NCBI GenBank assembly: GCA_902825775.1
Contig: CADECF010000005.1
Coordinates: 62,001-126,000 of the forward strand
From: an uncultured Lysobacteraceae bacterium
GTDB lineage: Bacteria > Pseudomonadota > Gammaproteobacteria > Xanthomonadales > Xanthomonadaceae
DNA length: 64,000 bases
Direction of reading: 5' to 3'
Positions 1-8,743 of this stretch are shown one piece after another. The notes under the pieces are model-generated. The model was given only the letters and a program-made list of their open reading frames with translations. It had not been told where the DNA came from and did not search any database. Numbering within the stretch: position 1 is the first letter of the stretch; every line of letters begins with the position of its first letter. The translations under genes and the position numbers were made by a program.

Positions 1-588
1 GTAATGGAATTCGACGTCGGTGAAGATTTCCGCGGCGGGCTTGAAACGCAACAGCGTTCCGCGCTTGTCGGAGGCTTCGAGTTGCTTGAGCGGGTACAGC
101 GGTTCGCCCAGCGAATATTCCTGCTGCCAGTGGAAACCGTCGCGCCAGATGTCCAACCACAGATGCTCGGATAATGCGTTGACGACGGACACGCCGACGC
201 CGTGCAAACCGCCGGAAACCTTGTAGCTGTTGTCGTCGAACTTACCGCCGGCGTGCAGCACGGTCATGATGACTTCCGCCGCCGACACGCCCTCTTCCTT
301 GTGCGTGTCGACCGGAATGCCGCGGCCGTTGTCGTACACGCCGACCGAGCCGTCCTCCAGGATCCGCACGATCACATCGTCGGCATGGCCGGCGAGCGCT
401 TCGTCGATCGCGTTGTCGACCACCTCGAACACCATGTGGTGCAGACCGGTGCCGTCGTGCACGTCGCCGATGTACATGCCGGGACGCTTGCGGACGGCTT
501 CGAGGCCGCGCAATACGGTGATCTTGCTGGAGTCGTAATTCTGGTTCTGGGTTTCGGGGATGATGTTGTCGTCGGTCGTTTCGGACAT
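1..588 (-). CDS. gyrB: DNA gyrase subunit B, N-terminal part (runs off the left edge)
   Basis: ATP-hydrolysing subunit of DNA gyrase, which introduces negative supercoils. The 196 codons present encode the N-terminal GHKL ATPase domain: RPGMYIGD at residues 35-42, [10 protein letters not shown] at 55-64 with the Mg-binding Asn, DNGRGIP at 86-92, and [14 protein letters not shown] at 126-139, which forms the ATP lid. The start is the ATG at 586-588, giving a leading [10 protein letters not shown]. The rest of the ATPase domain, the transducer and the TOPRIM domain lie outside the window. It is last in the leftward dnaA-dnaN-recF-gyrB order, but is separated from recF by a repeat and has its own promoter candidate at 665-673. 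Confidence 0.98.
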   Translation of the reverse strand, partial: MSETTDDNIIPETQNQNYDSSKITVLRGLEAVRKRPGMYIGDVHDGTGLHHMVFEVVDNAIDEALAGHADDVIVRILEDGSVGVYDNGRGIPVDTHKEEGVSAAEVIMTVLHAGGKFDDNSYKVSGGLHGVGVSVVNALSEHLWLDIWRDGFHWQQEYSLGEPLYPLKQLEASDKRGTLLRFKPAAEIFTDVEFHY

Positions 589-664
589 GCTTTTCGCGCG
601 CTCCCGCGGCGCCGGCGCTTAGCTCGGCGTCGCGACACATTAGCTATAGGGGATTGCTCCGGGA

Positions 665-673
665 ATTATAGCA
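665..673 (-). promoter_or_regulatory. Candidate extended -10 promoter for gyrB
   Basis: On the minus strand the bases read TGCTATAAT, a perfect -10 hexamer with the TGn extension. No good -35 hexamer lies 16-18 bases upstream, where the start of the GTAG repeat at 687 is found. Extended -10 promoters can work without a -35. Transcription would start near 657 and leave a leader of about 70 bases before gyrB. Function is inferred from sequence only. Confidence 0.55.
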
Positions 674-686
674 TTTCGCTTCTCCC

Positions 687-756
687 GTAGCCCGGGTAAG
701 CGAAGCGCACCCGGGATCCCAACGGCCCCCGGGTGCGCTTCGCTTACCCGGGCTAC
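687..756. repeat. GTAG-ended inverted repeat, family A, between recF and gyrB
   Basis: Two perfect 29-base arms (687-715 and 728-756) with a 12-base loop. The left arm starts GTAGCCCGGG and the right arm ends CCCGGGCTAC. The last bases overlap the 3' end of recF: the recF stop codon TAG is the complement of 753-755, inside the terminal CTAC. Other family A copies are at 18802-18890, 46334-46557 and 55312-55391. It resembles the GTAG-type REP elements mobilised by RAYT transposases, but no transposase is in the window. It may also act as a transcription terminator. Confidence 0.9.
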
Positions 757-1838
757 GAGGTCTTCGTTATTTGGCCATGTTCCACGTGGAACCAGACGTC
801 ATCCGGCTGCCGGTCCGCTTCGCTCGGCGCTTCGGTGCCGGAAATGAAGACCTGGGCCCCGCTCTGCCGTAACTTGGCCAGCAATTGGCGTTGGTGCTGA
901 CGGTCGAGCTCGGAAGCCAGATCGTCCAGAGCCACTACCGGCCATTCCCCGCGACTTTCGGCGTAATCCTCGGCCTGGGCCAGCAGGCAGGCCAGTGCGG
1001 TCAGTTTGGCCTGGCCGCGAGATAGGGCTTCGCGCCCGGGCCGGGCCGCGTAGTCGATGCGCCAATCCGCCCGGTGCGGGCCGACCGAGGTGTGACCTGT
1101 CATCAGATCCCGTTCCCGCGCCAAAAGCAGGGCATCGGCCAGGGACAGATCATGGCGGCGCCAGCCGGGCTGGAAATGCAGCATGGCCACGCCCAGCGAC
1201 GGCACCAAATCGGCTGCCACCGCCGCCAAGCGGGTCTGCAGGCGTTCCAGGTACTGTTCGCGGCGCGTGGTCAGCGGTTCGCCGGCTTCGGCCAGCTCAT
1301 GCTCCCAGGCGTCGAGCTGCTCCGGGCGCGGCCGGCTCTTCAGCAAAGCATTGCGCTGTTTGAGGGCACGAGCATAGCGCCGCCATAACGGCAGAAAATC
1401 CTGTTCCACGTGGAACAGACCCCAATCCACCCATCGCCGGCGCAGTTCGCCGCCGCCCGCGATCAGGGCATGGCTCCCCGGTTCGAAGGTGACCACTGCC
1501 AGGGCCGCGCACAACTCGCCCAGAGCGACGGCCGGGACGCCGTCGAGCCTGCCCTGCCAAGACTGCCCCGCGTGGCGCAGGCCGACGCGGCGGACGCGTG
1601 GCGAGGCCGTCTCCTCCCACTCGGCGAATATTTCCAAGGCCTCGGCGCCGGTGCGGATCAGCCCATCGCGGACCGGACCGCGAAAACTGCGGCCATAGGC
1701 CAGCAGGTGGAGCGCTTCGAGCATGCTCGTCTTGCCGGCGCCGTTGTCGCCGCTGATCCAATTGAGCGCCGGTCCTGGCTGGATCGAGACGGGTTCTAGC
1801 CGGCGCAGATCGCGGATGTCGAGCCGGGTCAGGCGCAT
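753..1838 (-). CDS. recF: DNA replication and repair protein RecF
   Basis: SMC-like ATPase that loads RecA at gapped DNA with RecO and RecR. The 361-residue length is normal for the family. Walker A is GDNGAGKTS at residues 30-38, the ABC signature appears in SRGQAKL, and Walker B is in ALDDLASELD at 303-312. The start ATG is at 1836-1838. The gene lies 73 bases downstream of dnaN in the same direction. Two parS-type ParB sites fall inside the coding sequence and are translated as FHVE both times (near residue 142 and at 350-353). The stop codon TAG comes from the end of a GTAG repeat. Confidence 0.97.
   Translation of the reverse strand: MRLTRLDIRDLRRLEPVSIQPGPALNWISGDNGAGKTSMLEALHLLAYGRSFRGPVRDGLIRTGAEALEIFAEWEETASPRVRRVGLRHAGQSWQGRLDGVPAVALGELCAALAVVTFEPGSHALIAGGGELRRRWVDWGLFHVEQDFLPLWRRYARALKQRNALLKSRPRPEQLDAWEHELAEAGEPLTTRREQYLERLQTRLAAVAADLVPSLGVAMLHFQPGWRRHDLSLADALLLARERDLMTGHTSVGPHRADWRIDYAARPGREALSRGQAKLTALACLLAQAEDYAESRGEWPVVALDDLASELDRQHQRQLLAKLRQSGAQVFISGTEAPSEADRQPDDVWFHVEHGQITKTS
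778..793. promoter_or_regulatory. parS-like ParB-binding site 1 (inside recF 3' end)
   Basis: TGTTCCACGTGGAACC matches the bacterial parS palindrome except for the last base (C instead of A). It is embedded in recF codons for FHVE near the C-terminus. ParB binds such sites near the origin to organise and segregate chromosomes. parA and parB are not in the window. Its clustering with two further copies at 1402 and 1884 supports the call. Confidence 0.8.
1402..1417. promoter_or_regulatory. parS ParB-binding site 2 (inside recF), perfect palindrome
   Basis: TGTTCCACGTGGAACA is a perfect 16-base palindrome identical to the common form of the ParB-binding parS site. It lies within recF, where it encodes FHVE. 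It is the best of the three sites in this window, spaced 624 bases from site 1 and 482 bases from site 3. Confidence 0.9.
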
Positions 1839-1883
1839 TGCGCACCGTCAAAACGACACCGCCCGGGCAGAACCGGGCGGCGA

Positions 1884-1899
1884 TGTTTCACGTGGAACT
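1884..1899. promoter_or_regulatory. parS-like ParB-binding site 3 (dnaN-recF gap)
   Basis: TGTTTCACGTGGAACT is a parS match differing only at the last base and with a T at the fifth position. It lies in the 73-base gap between dnaN and recF. It is the only one of the three sites outside coding sequence. Confidence 0.82.
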
Positions 1900-1911
1900 G
1901 CACTTCATCCA

Positions 1912-3012
1912 TCAAAGTCGCAGCGGCATCACCACATGGCGGCAGCGATCATTACTGGCTTCGCGCACCAGGGCGGATGAATTGGCATCGCGCAGGGCGA
2001 TCACCACATGCTCGTCGCGCAGCGCGGAGAGGGCATCGAGCAGGTAATTGACGTTGAAACCGATCGCCAGGCCATCAACCTTGGTGTCGGCTTCGACTTC
2101 TTCCTGCGCTTCTTCCTGCTCAGGATTGTGGGCGTTGATCTTCAGCTGACCCGGCGAAACCTCGACGCGGACGCCGCGGTATTTCTCGTTGGACAAGATC
2201 GCCGCACGCTGCAGCGAGGCGCGCAGCGCCTCACGGTCGACTTTGACTTCGCGGTCGGCGCCGATCGGGATCACCGCTTCGTAATCGGGGAAACGGCCGT
2301 CGATCAGCTTGGAAGTGAAGGTGACATCGTCGCGCTTGACCCGGATGTGGCTGCGGCCGAGTTCCAGCTCGAGCGTGCGGTCGCCGCCTTCCAGCAGGCG
2401 CTGCAGCTCCTGCACGCCTTTGCGCGGCACGATGATCTGGCGCTTGCCGCCGCCGCCGCTTTCCAGGGGCGCCTCGCACAAGGCCAGGCGGTGGCCGTCT
2501 GTCGCCACGCAACGCAGGGTCTTGTCGCCCAGGTCGAACAGCAGGCCATTGAGGTAGTAGCGGACATCCTGCTGCGCCATCGCGAAAGCAGTGCGTTCGA
2601 TCAGCTCTTTCAGCGCGGCTTCGGGCACCTGTACGCGTTCGGTCGCTTCGACTTCGTCGATCGACGGGAAATCGTTCGCCGGCAAGCTGGCCAGCGTGAA
2701 CCGACTGCGCCCGGCCTGCACGGTGATCTTGTCGCCGGATTGGCTGACCACGACTTTGCTGCCGTCGGGCAGGGCACGGACGATTTCGAACCATTTGCGC
2801 GCCGGTACCGTGATTTCGCCGTCCTGCGCGTCGTCGACCGCAGCGCGCGCGATCATCTCCACTTCCAGGTCGGTACCGGTCAGCGACAGCTGGCCGTTCT
2901 TCACCTGCACCAACAAATTGGCCAGAACGGGCAGGGTCTGCCGGCGTTCCACGACATTGACGACTTGCGCCAACGGTTTGAGCAAGACTTCGCGTTGCAG
3001 ACTGAAACGCAT
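1912..3012 (-). CDS. dnaN: DNA polymerase III beta subunit (sliding clamp)
   Basis: Ring-shaped processivity factor that tethers DNA polymerase III to DNA. The 366-residue product has the usual clamp length and three-domain layout. It starts MRFSLQREVLLKPLAQV, carries the typical TDLEVEM segment, and ends HVVMPLRL, the hydrophobic C-terminus that contributes to the partner-binding pocket. It follows dnaA across a 225-base AT-rich gap that probably contains the origin, and precedes recF in the classical order. The start ATG is at 3010-3012, preceded by a G-rich ribosome-binding stretch. Confidence 0.98.
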   Translation of the reverse strand: MRFSLQREVLLKPLAQVVNVVERRQTLPVLANLLVQVKNGQLSLTGTDLEVEMIARAAVDDAQDGEITVPARKWFEIVRALPDGSKVVVSQSGDKITVQAGRSRFTLASLPANDFPSIDEVEATERVQVPEAALKELIERTAFAMAQQDVRYYLNGLLFDLGDKTLRCVATDGHRLALCEAPLESGGGGKRQIIVPRKGVQELQRLLEGGDRTLELELGRSHIRVKRDDVTFTSKLIDGRFPDYEAVIPIGADREVKVDREALRASLQRAAILSNEKYRGVRVEVSPGQLKINAHNPEQEEAQEEVEADTKVDGLAIGFNVNYLLDALSALRDEHVVIALRDANSSALVREASNDRCRHVVMPLRL

Positions 3013-3237
3013 GCGGCCCCGATCCCTTGTGCTCTGGTTCTAAATGGAAGGAATAAACAAAAGCTGGTGGTGATGGTGTTTTAGAATTCTGTGGGTAACT
3101 AATCTAACACTATGATTCTACTTGGTTTTTAGCTATGCCGCTGCGTGCTGGTAACGGGGGTCCCGGCTACTGCACAAGCTGTGGGTAAGTTTTTGGCCTA
3201 AAACGTTCCCCATCTTATCCACAGCCCTTAACGCGAG
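3013..3237. other. dnaA-dnaN intergenic region, likely chromosomal origin (oriC) or part of it
   Basis: A 225-base gap whose dnaN-proximal half (about 3036-3135) is much more AT-rich than its surroundings, fitting a DNA-unwinding element. A perfect DnaA box TTATCCACA is at 3215-3223 on the plus strand. Two one-mismatch boxes (TTACCCACA on the minus strand) are at 3090-3098 and 3180-3188. The flanking gene order is the conserved origin order, and three parS sites follow within about 2.3 kb. The rpmH-dnaA gap (4576-4817) shows no DnaA box on inspection. Whether initiation happens here needs experiment. Confidence 0.72.
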
Positions 3238-4575
3238 TTACTCACTGAGCTTGCGAATCAATTTGTCCCAATCTTCGTGCAACTTGCCGTCGGTCTCGAG
3301 CAGGCTCCGGATCTGACGGCAGGCATGCAACACGGTCGTGTGGTCGCGGCCGGCGAACGCATCGCCGATCTCCGGCAGGCTGTGTTCGGTCAGCTCCTTG
3401 GCCAGCGCCATCGCTACTTGGCGCGGCCGGGCCAGCGAACGCGTCCGCCGCTTGGACAACAGATCCTTCAATTGCAGGCCGTAGTAGTCTGCCACGGTCT
3501 TTTGGATATTGGGGATGCCGATCGCCTGCTGCTGCGCGCGCAACAGGTCGCGCAGGGTTTCTTGGGCGAATTCCGGCGTGATGCTGCGGCCGGTGAAATT
3601 GGCGCGCGCGGCCAGCGTGTTGAGCGCGCCTTCCAGGTCGCGCACGTTGCTGCGCATCTTCTTGGCGATCAGGAAGGCGACGTCTTCGGGGATCATCGTG
3701 CCGCGCTCGCGCGCCTTGGACAGTACGATCTGCGCGCGCGTTTCGAAGTCGGGCGGCTCGATCGCCACCGACAAGCCCCAGGCCAGCCGCGATTTCAGCC
3801 GCGGCTCCAAGCCTTCGACTTCGCGCGGATAGCGGTCGCAGGTGAGGATGATCTGCTGTTTGCCGTCGAACAGCGCGTTGAAGGTGTGGAAGAACTCTTC
3901 CTGGGTGCGGTCTTTGCCGGCGAAGAATTGGATGTCGTCGATCAGCAACGCATCGACCTGCTGGAACTGGCGTTTGAAGCCGTCCATCGCTTTGTCCTGC
4001 AACGCCTTCATCATCGCGCTGAAGAACTGCTCCGAGCGCAGGTACATGACTCGCGTGGCCGGATTGTGCGCACGCATCGCATTGCCGGCGGCGAACATCA
4101 GATGGGTCTTGCCCAGGCCCGTTCCACCGTACAAAAGCAGCGGATTATGCGAGCGGTCGCCAGGCCGCGTAGCCGCTTGCCAGGCCGCGGCGCGGCCGAG
4201 TTGGTTGCTGCGGCCTTCGACGAAGTTGTCGAAGGTGTAGTGGTTGTCGAGGTTGCCGTGGAAGGGCTCGGGCGCGCGCTGCGTAGCCGGCGCATACGAT
4301 GCGGCGGCGGGCGAGGGCGCGCGTTTCAACGCGCCGATTTCCAGGCTGACTTCGGGCGTGCCGGCGAAATGCGCGAGCAGTTCGCGGATCCGTTCCAGAT
4401 AGCGGTCGCGGACCTGTTCCACCACGAAAGCGTTCGGCGCGAACAGCACCAAGGCATCGTCGCGCTGCGTGGCTTGCAGGGGTTTCAGCCAGGTGTGCAC
4501 GTCTTCGGCCGGCAGTTCGGCTTCAAGGCGTTCCAGGCATCGCGGCCAGGCATCGAGGTTCGGAGTCAGGGTCAT
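3238..4575 (-). CDS. dnaA: Chromosomal replication initiator DnaA
   Basis: AAA+ ATPase that binds DnaA boxes and melts oriC. The 445-residue form starts at the ATG at 4573-4575 ([10 protein letters not shown]), the normal N-terminus of domain I; the longer open frame upstream reads through non-coding sequence. Walker A is GGTGLGKTH at residues 150-158, Walker B is LLIDDIQFF at 210-218, and the domain IV DNA-binding signature [14 protein letters not shown] is at 409-422. The linker domain II (about 82-105) is short and rich in Ala and Pro. It is transcribed away from rpmH. Confidence 0.98.
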   Translation of the reverse strand: MTLTPNLDAWPRCLERLEAELPAEDVHTWLKPLQATQRDDALVLFAPNAFVVEQVRDRYLERIRELLAHFAGTPEVSLEIGALKRAPSPAAASYAPATQRAPEPFHGNLDNHYTFDNFVEGRSNQLGRAAAWQAATRPGDRSHNPLLLYGGTGLGKTHLMFAAGNAMRAHNPATRVMYLRSEQFFSAMMKALQDKAMDGFKRQFQQVDALLIDDIQFFAGKDRTQEEFFHTFNALFDGKQQIILTCDRYPREVEGLEPRLKSRLAWGLSVAIEPPDFETRAQIVLSKARERGTMIPEDVAFLIAKKMRSNVRDLEGALNTLAARANFTGRSITPEFAQETLRDLLRAQQQAIGIPNIQKTVADYYGLQLKDLLSKRRTRSLARPRQVAMALAKELTEHSLPEIGDAFAGRDHTTVLHACRQIRSLLETDGKLHEDWDKLIRKLSE

Positions 4576-4754
4576 TCGGAAAGGCTGGCCGCACGACGCA
4601 GTACGTCGCGAGATAGGTCGAAGCAGGGATGCAGCCAGACTATCACCGCACCCTTGGCCGCGCATCTGCGATCGTCGGGCGACGCGATGGACGGCGCCGA
4701 CCGGTTCGGGTGGGTCGGGCGCAATCAGACCCGTAATCAGGCAGCGCTTGGCAT

Positions 4755-4784
4755 TTGACCGCGGGGCCGGCGACCCGCTATCAT
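4755..4784 (+). promoter_or_regulatory. Predicted sigma-70 promoter of rpmH
   Basis: TTGACC at 4755-4760 and TATCAT at 4779-4784 are separated by 18 bases, about 35 bases upstream of the rpmH ATG. It would drive the rpmH-rnpA-yidC transcript and lies in the divergent gap with dnaA. Confidence 0.65.
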
Positions 4785-4817
4785 TTCCGGTCTTGTTCAC
4801 CGAAACCCGGCACGCTC

Positions 4818-4958
4818 ATGGCCACCAAGCGCACCTACCAGCCCAGCAACCTCAAGCGCAAGCGCGACCACGGCTTCCGTGCCCGCATGAAGACCGCCGA
4901 TGGCCGCAAGGTCCTCGCCCGTCGTCGTGCCAAGGGCCGTAAAGTCCTGTCGGCCTGA
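4818..4958 (+). CDS. rpmH: 50S ribosomal protein L34
   Basis: Small basic protein of the large ribosomal subunit, 46 residues. [20 protein letters not shown] is the family signature, followed by the Arg/Lys-rich helix and [12 protein letters not shown]. The ATG at 4818 is chosen over an in-frame upstream start because it gives the conserved N-terminus. It is divergent from dnaA and 35 bases upstream of rnpA. Confidence 0.98.
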   Translation: MATKRTYQPSNLKRKRDHGFRARMKTADGRKVLARRRAKGRKVLSA

Positions 4959-4993
4959 GTCGACCTGCCGGCCGTCCCGGCCGGAGTTTCGAA

Positions 4994-5458
4994 ATGCCCA
5001 CGCGTGCCCGCTTTCCGCGCAGCGCACGCCTGACGGCAGCGTCGGACTACGACGCCGCATTCAAGTCCGGACAACGCCATAGCGACCCGCTGTTCGCCCT
5101 GCATTGGCGCCGCGGCGACGATGCTGCGCGTCTGGGCCTGGCCGTTTCGCGCAAAGTCGACCGCCGCGCGGTGGTCCGCAACCGCATCAAACGCGCGCTG
5201 CGCCAGCAATTCCGATCCCTTCGCGCCGATCTCGCCGGCGGCGATTACGTATTCGTAGCGCGCGCCGCCGCTGCCGGAGCGACCGCAACCGCGCTCGCCG
5301 AAGCGATGCGCGGCCTGCTCCAGCGCGCCGGCGCTTTGCCGCGCCAGTCGACTGCGGCAGCGCCGCCCGGCACAATGCGCGGCGTTGCATCCGCCGATGC
5401 CGCCCCCAATCCAGATGTTCCCGCCCACGATTCCATGCCGGTGTCCGATCCCGGCTGA
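4994..5458 (+). CDS. rnpA: Ribonuclease P protein component
   Basis: Protein subunit of RNase P, which helps the catalytic RNA remove 5' leaders from pre-tRNA. The core is at residues 1-112, with the RNA-binding RNR motif in VRNRIKRALRQQF (RNRIKR at 62-67). At 154 residues it is longer than the usual 110-125 because of an Ala/Pro-rich, low-complexity C-terminal tail (about 113-154). Only 15 bases separate it from yidC; the yidD gene often found at this position is absent. Confidence 0.95.
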   Translation: MPTRARFPRSARLTAASDYDAAFKSGQRHSDPLFALHWRRGDDAARLGLAVSRKVDRRAVVRNRIKRALRQQFRSLRADLAGGDYVFVARAAAAGATATALAEAMRGLLQRAGALPRQSTAAAPPGTMRGVASADAAPNPDVPAHDSMPVSDPG

Positions 5459-5473
5459 GCCTGCCGCTGCCTG

Positions 5474-7168
5474 ATGAACCAGACCCGTGTTTTCCTGATC
5501 TTCGCCTGGCTGATGGTGGCGACCCTGTTGTGGATGGAGTGGGGCAAGGAACAAGCCGCGCCCGCGTCGACGACTCCGACCGCATCCGCCGTACCCGCAG
5601 CGGCCGACGACGTTCCGCCTGCGAGCGCTGCCGCGTCGGGTCCGATCCCGAGCGCGACGCCGGCCGGCGCCGCGCCGCCCGCACCCGTCGCCCCTGCGGG
5701 CGCCGCACCCACGGTGACCGTGACCACCGACGTGCTCAAGATAAGCATGGACGGCAGCACGTTGAAGGTCGCCGACCTGTTGAAGTATCCGAGCACGGCC
5801 GACGAGAAGAGCGCGCCGGTGCGCTTGCTGGATCAGTCGCCGAACAGTTACTTCGAAGTGCGCAGCGGCTGGATCGACCAGCGCAATCCTTCGCAACGCA
5901 GCGTCTTCGTTCCCGAAGGCGGCCGTACAGACTTCGCGATGGCCCAAGGTTCGCGCACGCTCGACGTGCCGTTCGTGTGGCGCGGCCCGAACGGCGTGAC
6001 CGTGCGTCGCGTTTATACGTTCACGCGCGGCCTGTATTCGGTGAAGGTGCACGACGAAGTGAGCAATGCCGGCAGCGCGCCGTGGCAGGGCTACGTTTAC
6101 CGCGAACTCGAGCGCGTGCCGCGCGCATTGGTGCGCAAAGGCCCGACCAGCGCCGAGCAGTACAGCTTTCAGGGCGCCGCTTGGTATAGCGACCAGGACA
6201 AGTACGAAAAGCGCAAATGGGACGATTTCGCCGACGATCCGATGAGCAAGGAGATCACCGGCGGTTGGCTGGCCATGCTGCAGCACCATTATTTCGCCGC
6301 ATGGATTCCGCAGCGCGATCAGGCCGCACGTTACGAACTCGCCGTGCGCAACGGCCGTTATTCGATCGACGCCAAGGGCCCTGCGTTCAACGTCGCACCC
6401 GGCGCTACCCAAACGAGCGAAGCGCGCTTGTGGGTGGGCCCGAAGCTGGTCAACCAGATCAAGGCGCAACAGGTGCCTAGCCTGGATCGCGCCGTCGATT
6501 TCAGCAGCTACGCGCTCATGGCGACGCTGGCCGGTTGGCTGTTCTGGGTACTGGAAAAACTGCACGGCATCTTCGGCAACTGGGGCTGGGCGATCATCGG
6601 CCTGGTGGTGCTGATCAAGCTGCTGATGTATCCGCTGTCCGCGGCGCAGTACAAGTCGATGGCCAAGATGCGCAAGTTCCAGCCGCGCATCGCGCAGCTG
6701 AAAGAGCGCTACGGCGACGACAAGCAGAAGTTCCAGATGGCGATGATGGAGCTGTACAAGAAGGAGAAGATCAACCCGGTCGGCGGCTGCCTGCCGATCC
6801 TGCTGCAGATGCCGGTGTTCCTGGCGCTGTACTGGATGCTGTCCGAGTCGGTCGAGCTGCGCCATGCGCCGTGGATCGGCTGGATCCAGGATCTGACCGC
6901 GCGCGATCCGTTCTTCATCCTGCCGCTGATCAACCTGGCGGTGATGTTCGCGACCCAGAAGCTGACGCCGGTGGCGCCGGGCATGGATCCGATGCAGCAG
7001 AAGATGATGCAGTGGATGCCGGTGGTGTTCGGCGTGATGTTCGCGTTCTTCCCGGCCGGCCTGGTGCTGTATTGGTGCACCAACGGCGCGCTCGGCCTGC
7101 TGCAGCAGTGGTGGAATACCAAGCGCTACAGCGATCCGCCGGCAAAGGCCGGTACCGTCTCCTCATAA
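5474..7168 (+). CDS. yidC: Membrane protein insertase YidC
   Basis: Inserts and folds inner-membrane proteins alone or with SecYEG. The 564-residue product has an N-terminal membrane anchor (TRVFLIFAWLMVATLLW), an Ala/Pro-rich linker (about 25-75), a large periplasmic domain (about 80-335), and the conserved hydrophobic insertase core at about 345-550, including NPVGGCLPILLQMPVFLALY and the final PAGLVLYWCTNG segment. It is 15 bases downstream of rnpA, so probably co-transcribed. A large inverted repeat follows the stop codon. Confidence 0.98.
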   Translation: MNQTRVFLIFAWLMVATLLWMEWGKEQAAPASTTPTASAVPAAADDVPPASAAASGPIPSATPAGAAPPAPVAPAGAAPTVTVTTDVLKISMDGSTLKVADLLKYPSTADEKSAPVRLLDQSPNSYFEVRSGWIDQRNPSQRSVFVPEGGRTDFAMAQGSRTLDVPFVWRGPNGVTVRRVYTFTRGLYSVKVHDEVSNAGSAPWQGYVYRELERVPRALVRKGPTSAEQYSFQGAAWYSDQDKYEKRKWDDFADDPMSKEITGGWLAMLQHHYFAAWIPQRDQAARYELAVRNGRYSIDAKGPAFNVAPGATQTSEARLWVGPKLVNQIKAQQVPSLDRAVDFSSYALMATLAGWLFWVLEKLHGIFGNWGWAIIGLVVLIKLLMYPLSAAQYKSMAKMRKFQPRIAQLKERYGDDKQKFQMAMMELYKKEKINPVGGCLPILLQMPVFLALYWMLSESVELRHAPWIGWIQDLTARDPFFILPLINLAVMFATQKLTPVAPGMDPMQQKMMQWMPVVFGVMFAFFPAGLVLYWCTNGALGLLQQWWNTKRYSDPPAKAGTVSS

Positions 7169-7178
7169 TCGTCTTTTC

Positions 7179-7253
7179 GTGGGAGCGGCTTTAGCCGCGA
7201 GCTTTTGCAGGCGACTGCGATCTTGAAAAGCTCGCGGCTAAAGCCGCTCCCAC
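7179..7253. repeat. Inverted repeat family B, yidC-mnmE gap
   Basis: Perfect 28-base arms at 7179-7206 and 7226-7253 around a 19-base loop; each arm begins GTGGGAGCGGCTTTAGCCGC. Each arm is itself palindromic (AGCGGCTTTAGCCGC). Similar copies are at 15961-16053, 38423-38498 and 40421-40500. This sequence type is a common REP-like element in Pseudomonas and Xanthomonadaceae. A further small hairpin of related sequence lies at about 7265-7287. Confidence 0.9.
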
Positions 7254-7304
7254 AACAGCCTCTTGAGCCGCTCCTGCGAAGCGGCTCCGTGCGAACATGC
7301 GCGC

Positions 7305-8642
7305 ATGACCGAAGCCGCCGATACCATCGTCGCGATCGCCACCGCGCCCGGCGCCGGCGGCGTCGGCGTCGTACGGCTGTCCGGACCGCTTTCGCGCAGC
7401 ATCGCCGAAACCGTCTGCGGCCAGCGCCTGCGTCCGCGCCTGGCCAAACACGCGCGCTTCGGCGACGAACAAGGCCAAACGCTCGACGACGGCATCGCGT
7501 TGTACTTCGCCGCACCGGCCAGCTACACCGGCGAAGACGTCGTCGAACTGCAGGCGCACGGCAGCCCGGTCGTGTTGCAGCAGCTCGTCGCGCGCTGCTG
7601 CGCGCTCGGCGCCCGGCATGCGCGCCCCGGCGAATTCAGCGAACGCGCCTTCCTCAACGACAAGCTCGATCTGGCCCAGGCCGAAGCGGTCGCCGACCTG
7701 ATCGCCGCCGCCGACATCCACGCCGCACGCGCGGCGCGGCGCGCGCTGGACGGCATGTTCTCGCAGCGCGTCGATGCGATCGCCGACGAATTGCTGGCGT
7801 TGCGCGTGCACACCGAAGCGGCGATCGATTTCGCCGACGAACCGCTCGACACGCTCGGCGGCGCCGCGTTGCGCGCGCGGCTGTCGCAGGCCTTGCAGGC
7901 GATGGACGCATTGGCGCTCGAAGCGCGGCGCGGGCAGAAATTACGCGATGGACTGCATGCGGTGATCGTAGGGCCGCCCAACGCCGGAAAAAGTTCGCTG
8001 CTCAACGCGCTCGCCGGCAGCGAACGCGCCATCGTCACCGACATCGCCGGCACCACCCGCGACCTGTTGCGCGAGGCGGTGCGCATCGACGGCATCGAAC
8101 TGATGCTGGTCGACACCGCCGGCCTGCGCGATGGCGGCGACGCGATCGAACGCGAAGGCATGCGCCGCGCGCGCGACGAAGTGCAGCGCGCGGATCTGGC
8201 GATCGTCGTGCTCGATGCGCGCGATCCGATCGGCGGCCGCCAGGCCGTCGCCGACACCGTCGCCGGCGTGCCGCAGCGGCTATGGCTGCACAACAAGTCC
8301 GATCTGCTCGGCGCCGCGCCCGCGGCCGCCGAAGACGGCGCCTTGCGCGTTTCGGCCCGCACCGGCGAGGGCCTGGACAAGCTCCACGCCGCGCTGCGCG
8401 CCTACGCGACCGGCGACCCGGCCGGCGCCGGCGCGTTCACCGCCCGGGCGCGCCACGTCGAGGCCTTGCGCCGGGCCCGCGAAAACGCGGCCCTGGCCGA
8501 GCAGGAATTGGCGGCCGAGGCCCTGGATCTGGCTGCCGAACGGTTGCGCCTGGCCCACGAGGCCCTGGGCGAAATCACCGGCCGGGTCACCCCAAATGAT
8601 CTACTCGGTCACATTTTTGCCAGTTTCTGCATCGGCAAATAG
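7305..8642 (+). CDS. mnmE: tRNA uridine-5-carboxymethylaminomethyl modification GTPase MnmE
   Basis: With MnmG it modifies the wobble uridine of certain tRNAs. The 445-residue product has the N-terminal formyl-THF-binding domain, a helical domain, and an inserted GTPase domain with G1 GPPNAGKS at 223-230, DTAGLR, and G4 NKSD. It ends in the diagnostic FCIGK with Cys442. The start is the ATG at 7305 ([16 protein letters not shown]), which fits the family N-terminus; 14 extra in-frame residues upstream fall in repeat-like sequence. Confidence 0.97.
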   Translation: MTEAADTIVAIATAPGAGGVGVVRLSGPLSRSIAETVCGQRLRPRLAKHARFGDEQGQTLDDGIALYFAAPASYTGEDVVELQAHGSPVVLQQLVARCCALGARHARPGEFSERAFLNDKLDLAQAEAVADLIAAADIHAARAARRALDGMFSQRVDAIADELLALRVHTEAAIDFADEPLDTLGGAALRARLSQALQAMDALALEARRGQKLRDGLHAVIVGPPNAGKSSLLNALAGSERAIVTDIAGTTRDLLREAVRIDGIELMLVDTAGLRDGGDAIEREGMRRARDEVQRADLAIVVLDARDPIGGRQAVADTVAGVPQRLWLHNKSDLLGAAPAAAEDGALRVSARTGEGLDKLHAALRAYATGDPAGAGAFTARARHVEALRRARENAALAEQELAAEALDLAAERLRLAHEALGEITGRVTPNDLLGHIFASFCIGK

Positions 8643-8743
8643 CCGGAAACGGACCTGTGCGGCTATTCATGGTTGACAAACGTCTCCTGCTGTCGCGTGC
8701 TACGCATACGTGCGCGAACCGCACCACAGGGGAGAGTTGTCAC

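Noticed and set aside
3277-4758. A 493-codon open frame on the plus strand opposite dnaA
   Set aside because: Antisense shadow caused by the GC-rich codon pattern of dnaA.
4576-4817. rpmH-dnaA gap as alternative origin
   Set aside because: No DnaA-box-like nonamer was found there, and it is not notably AT-rich.
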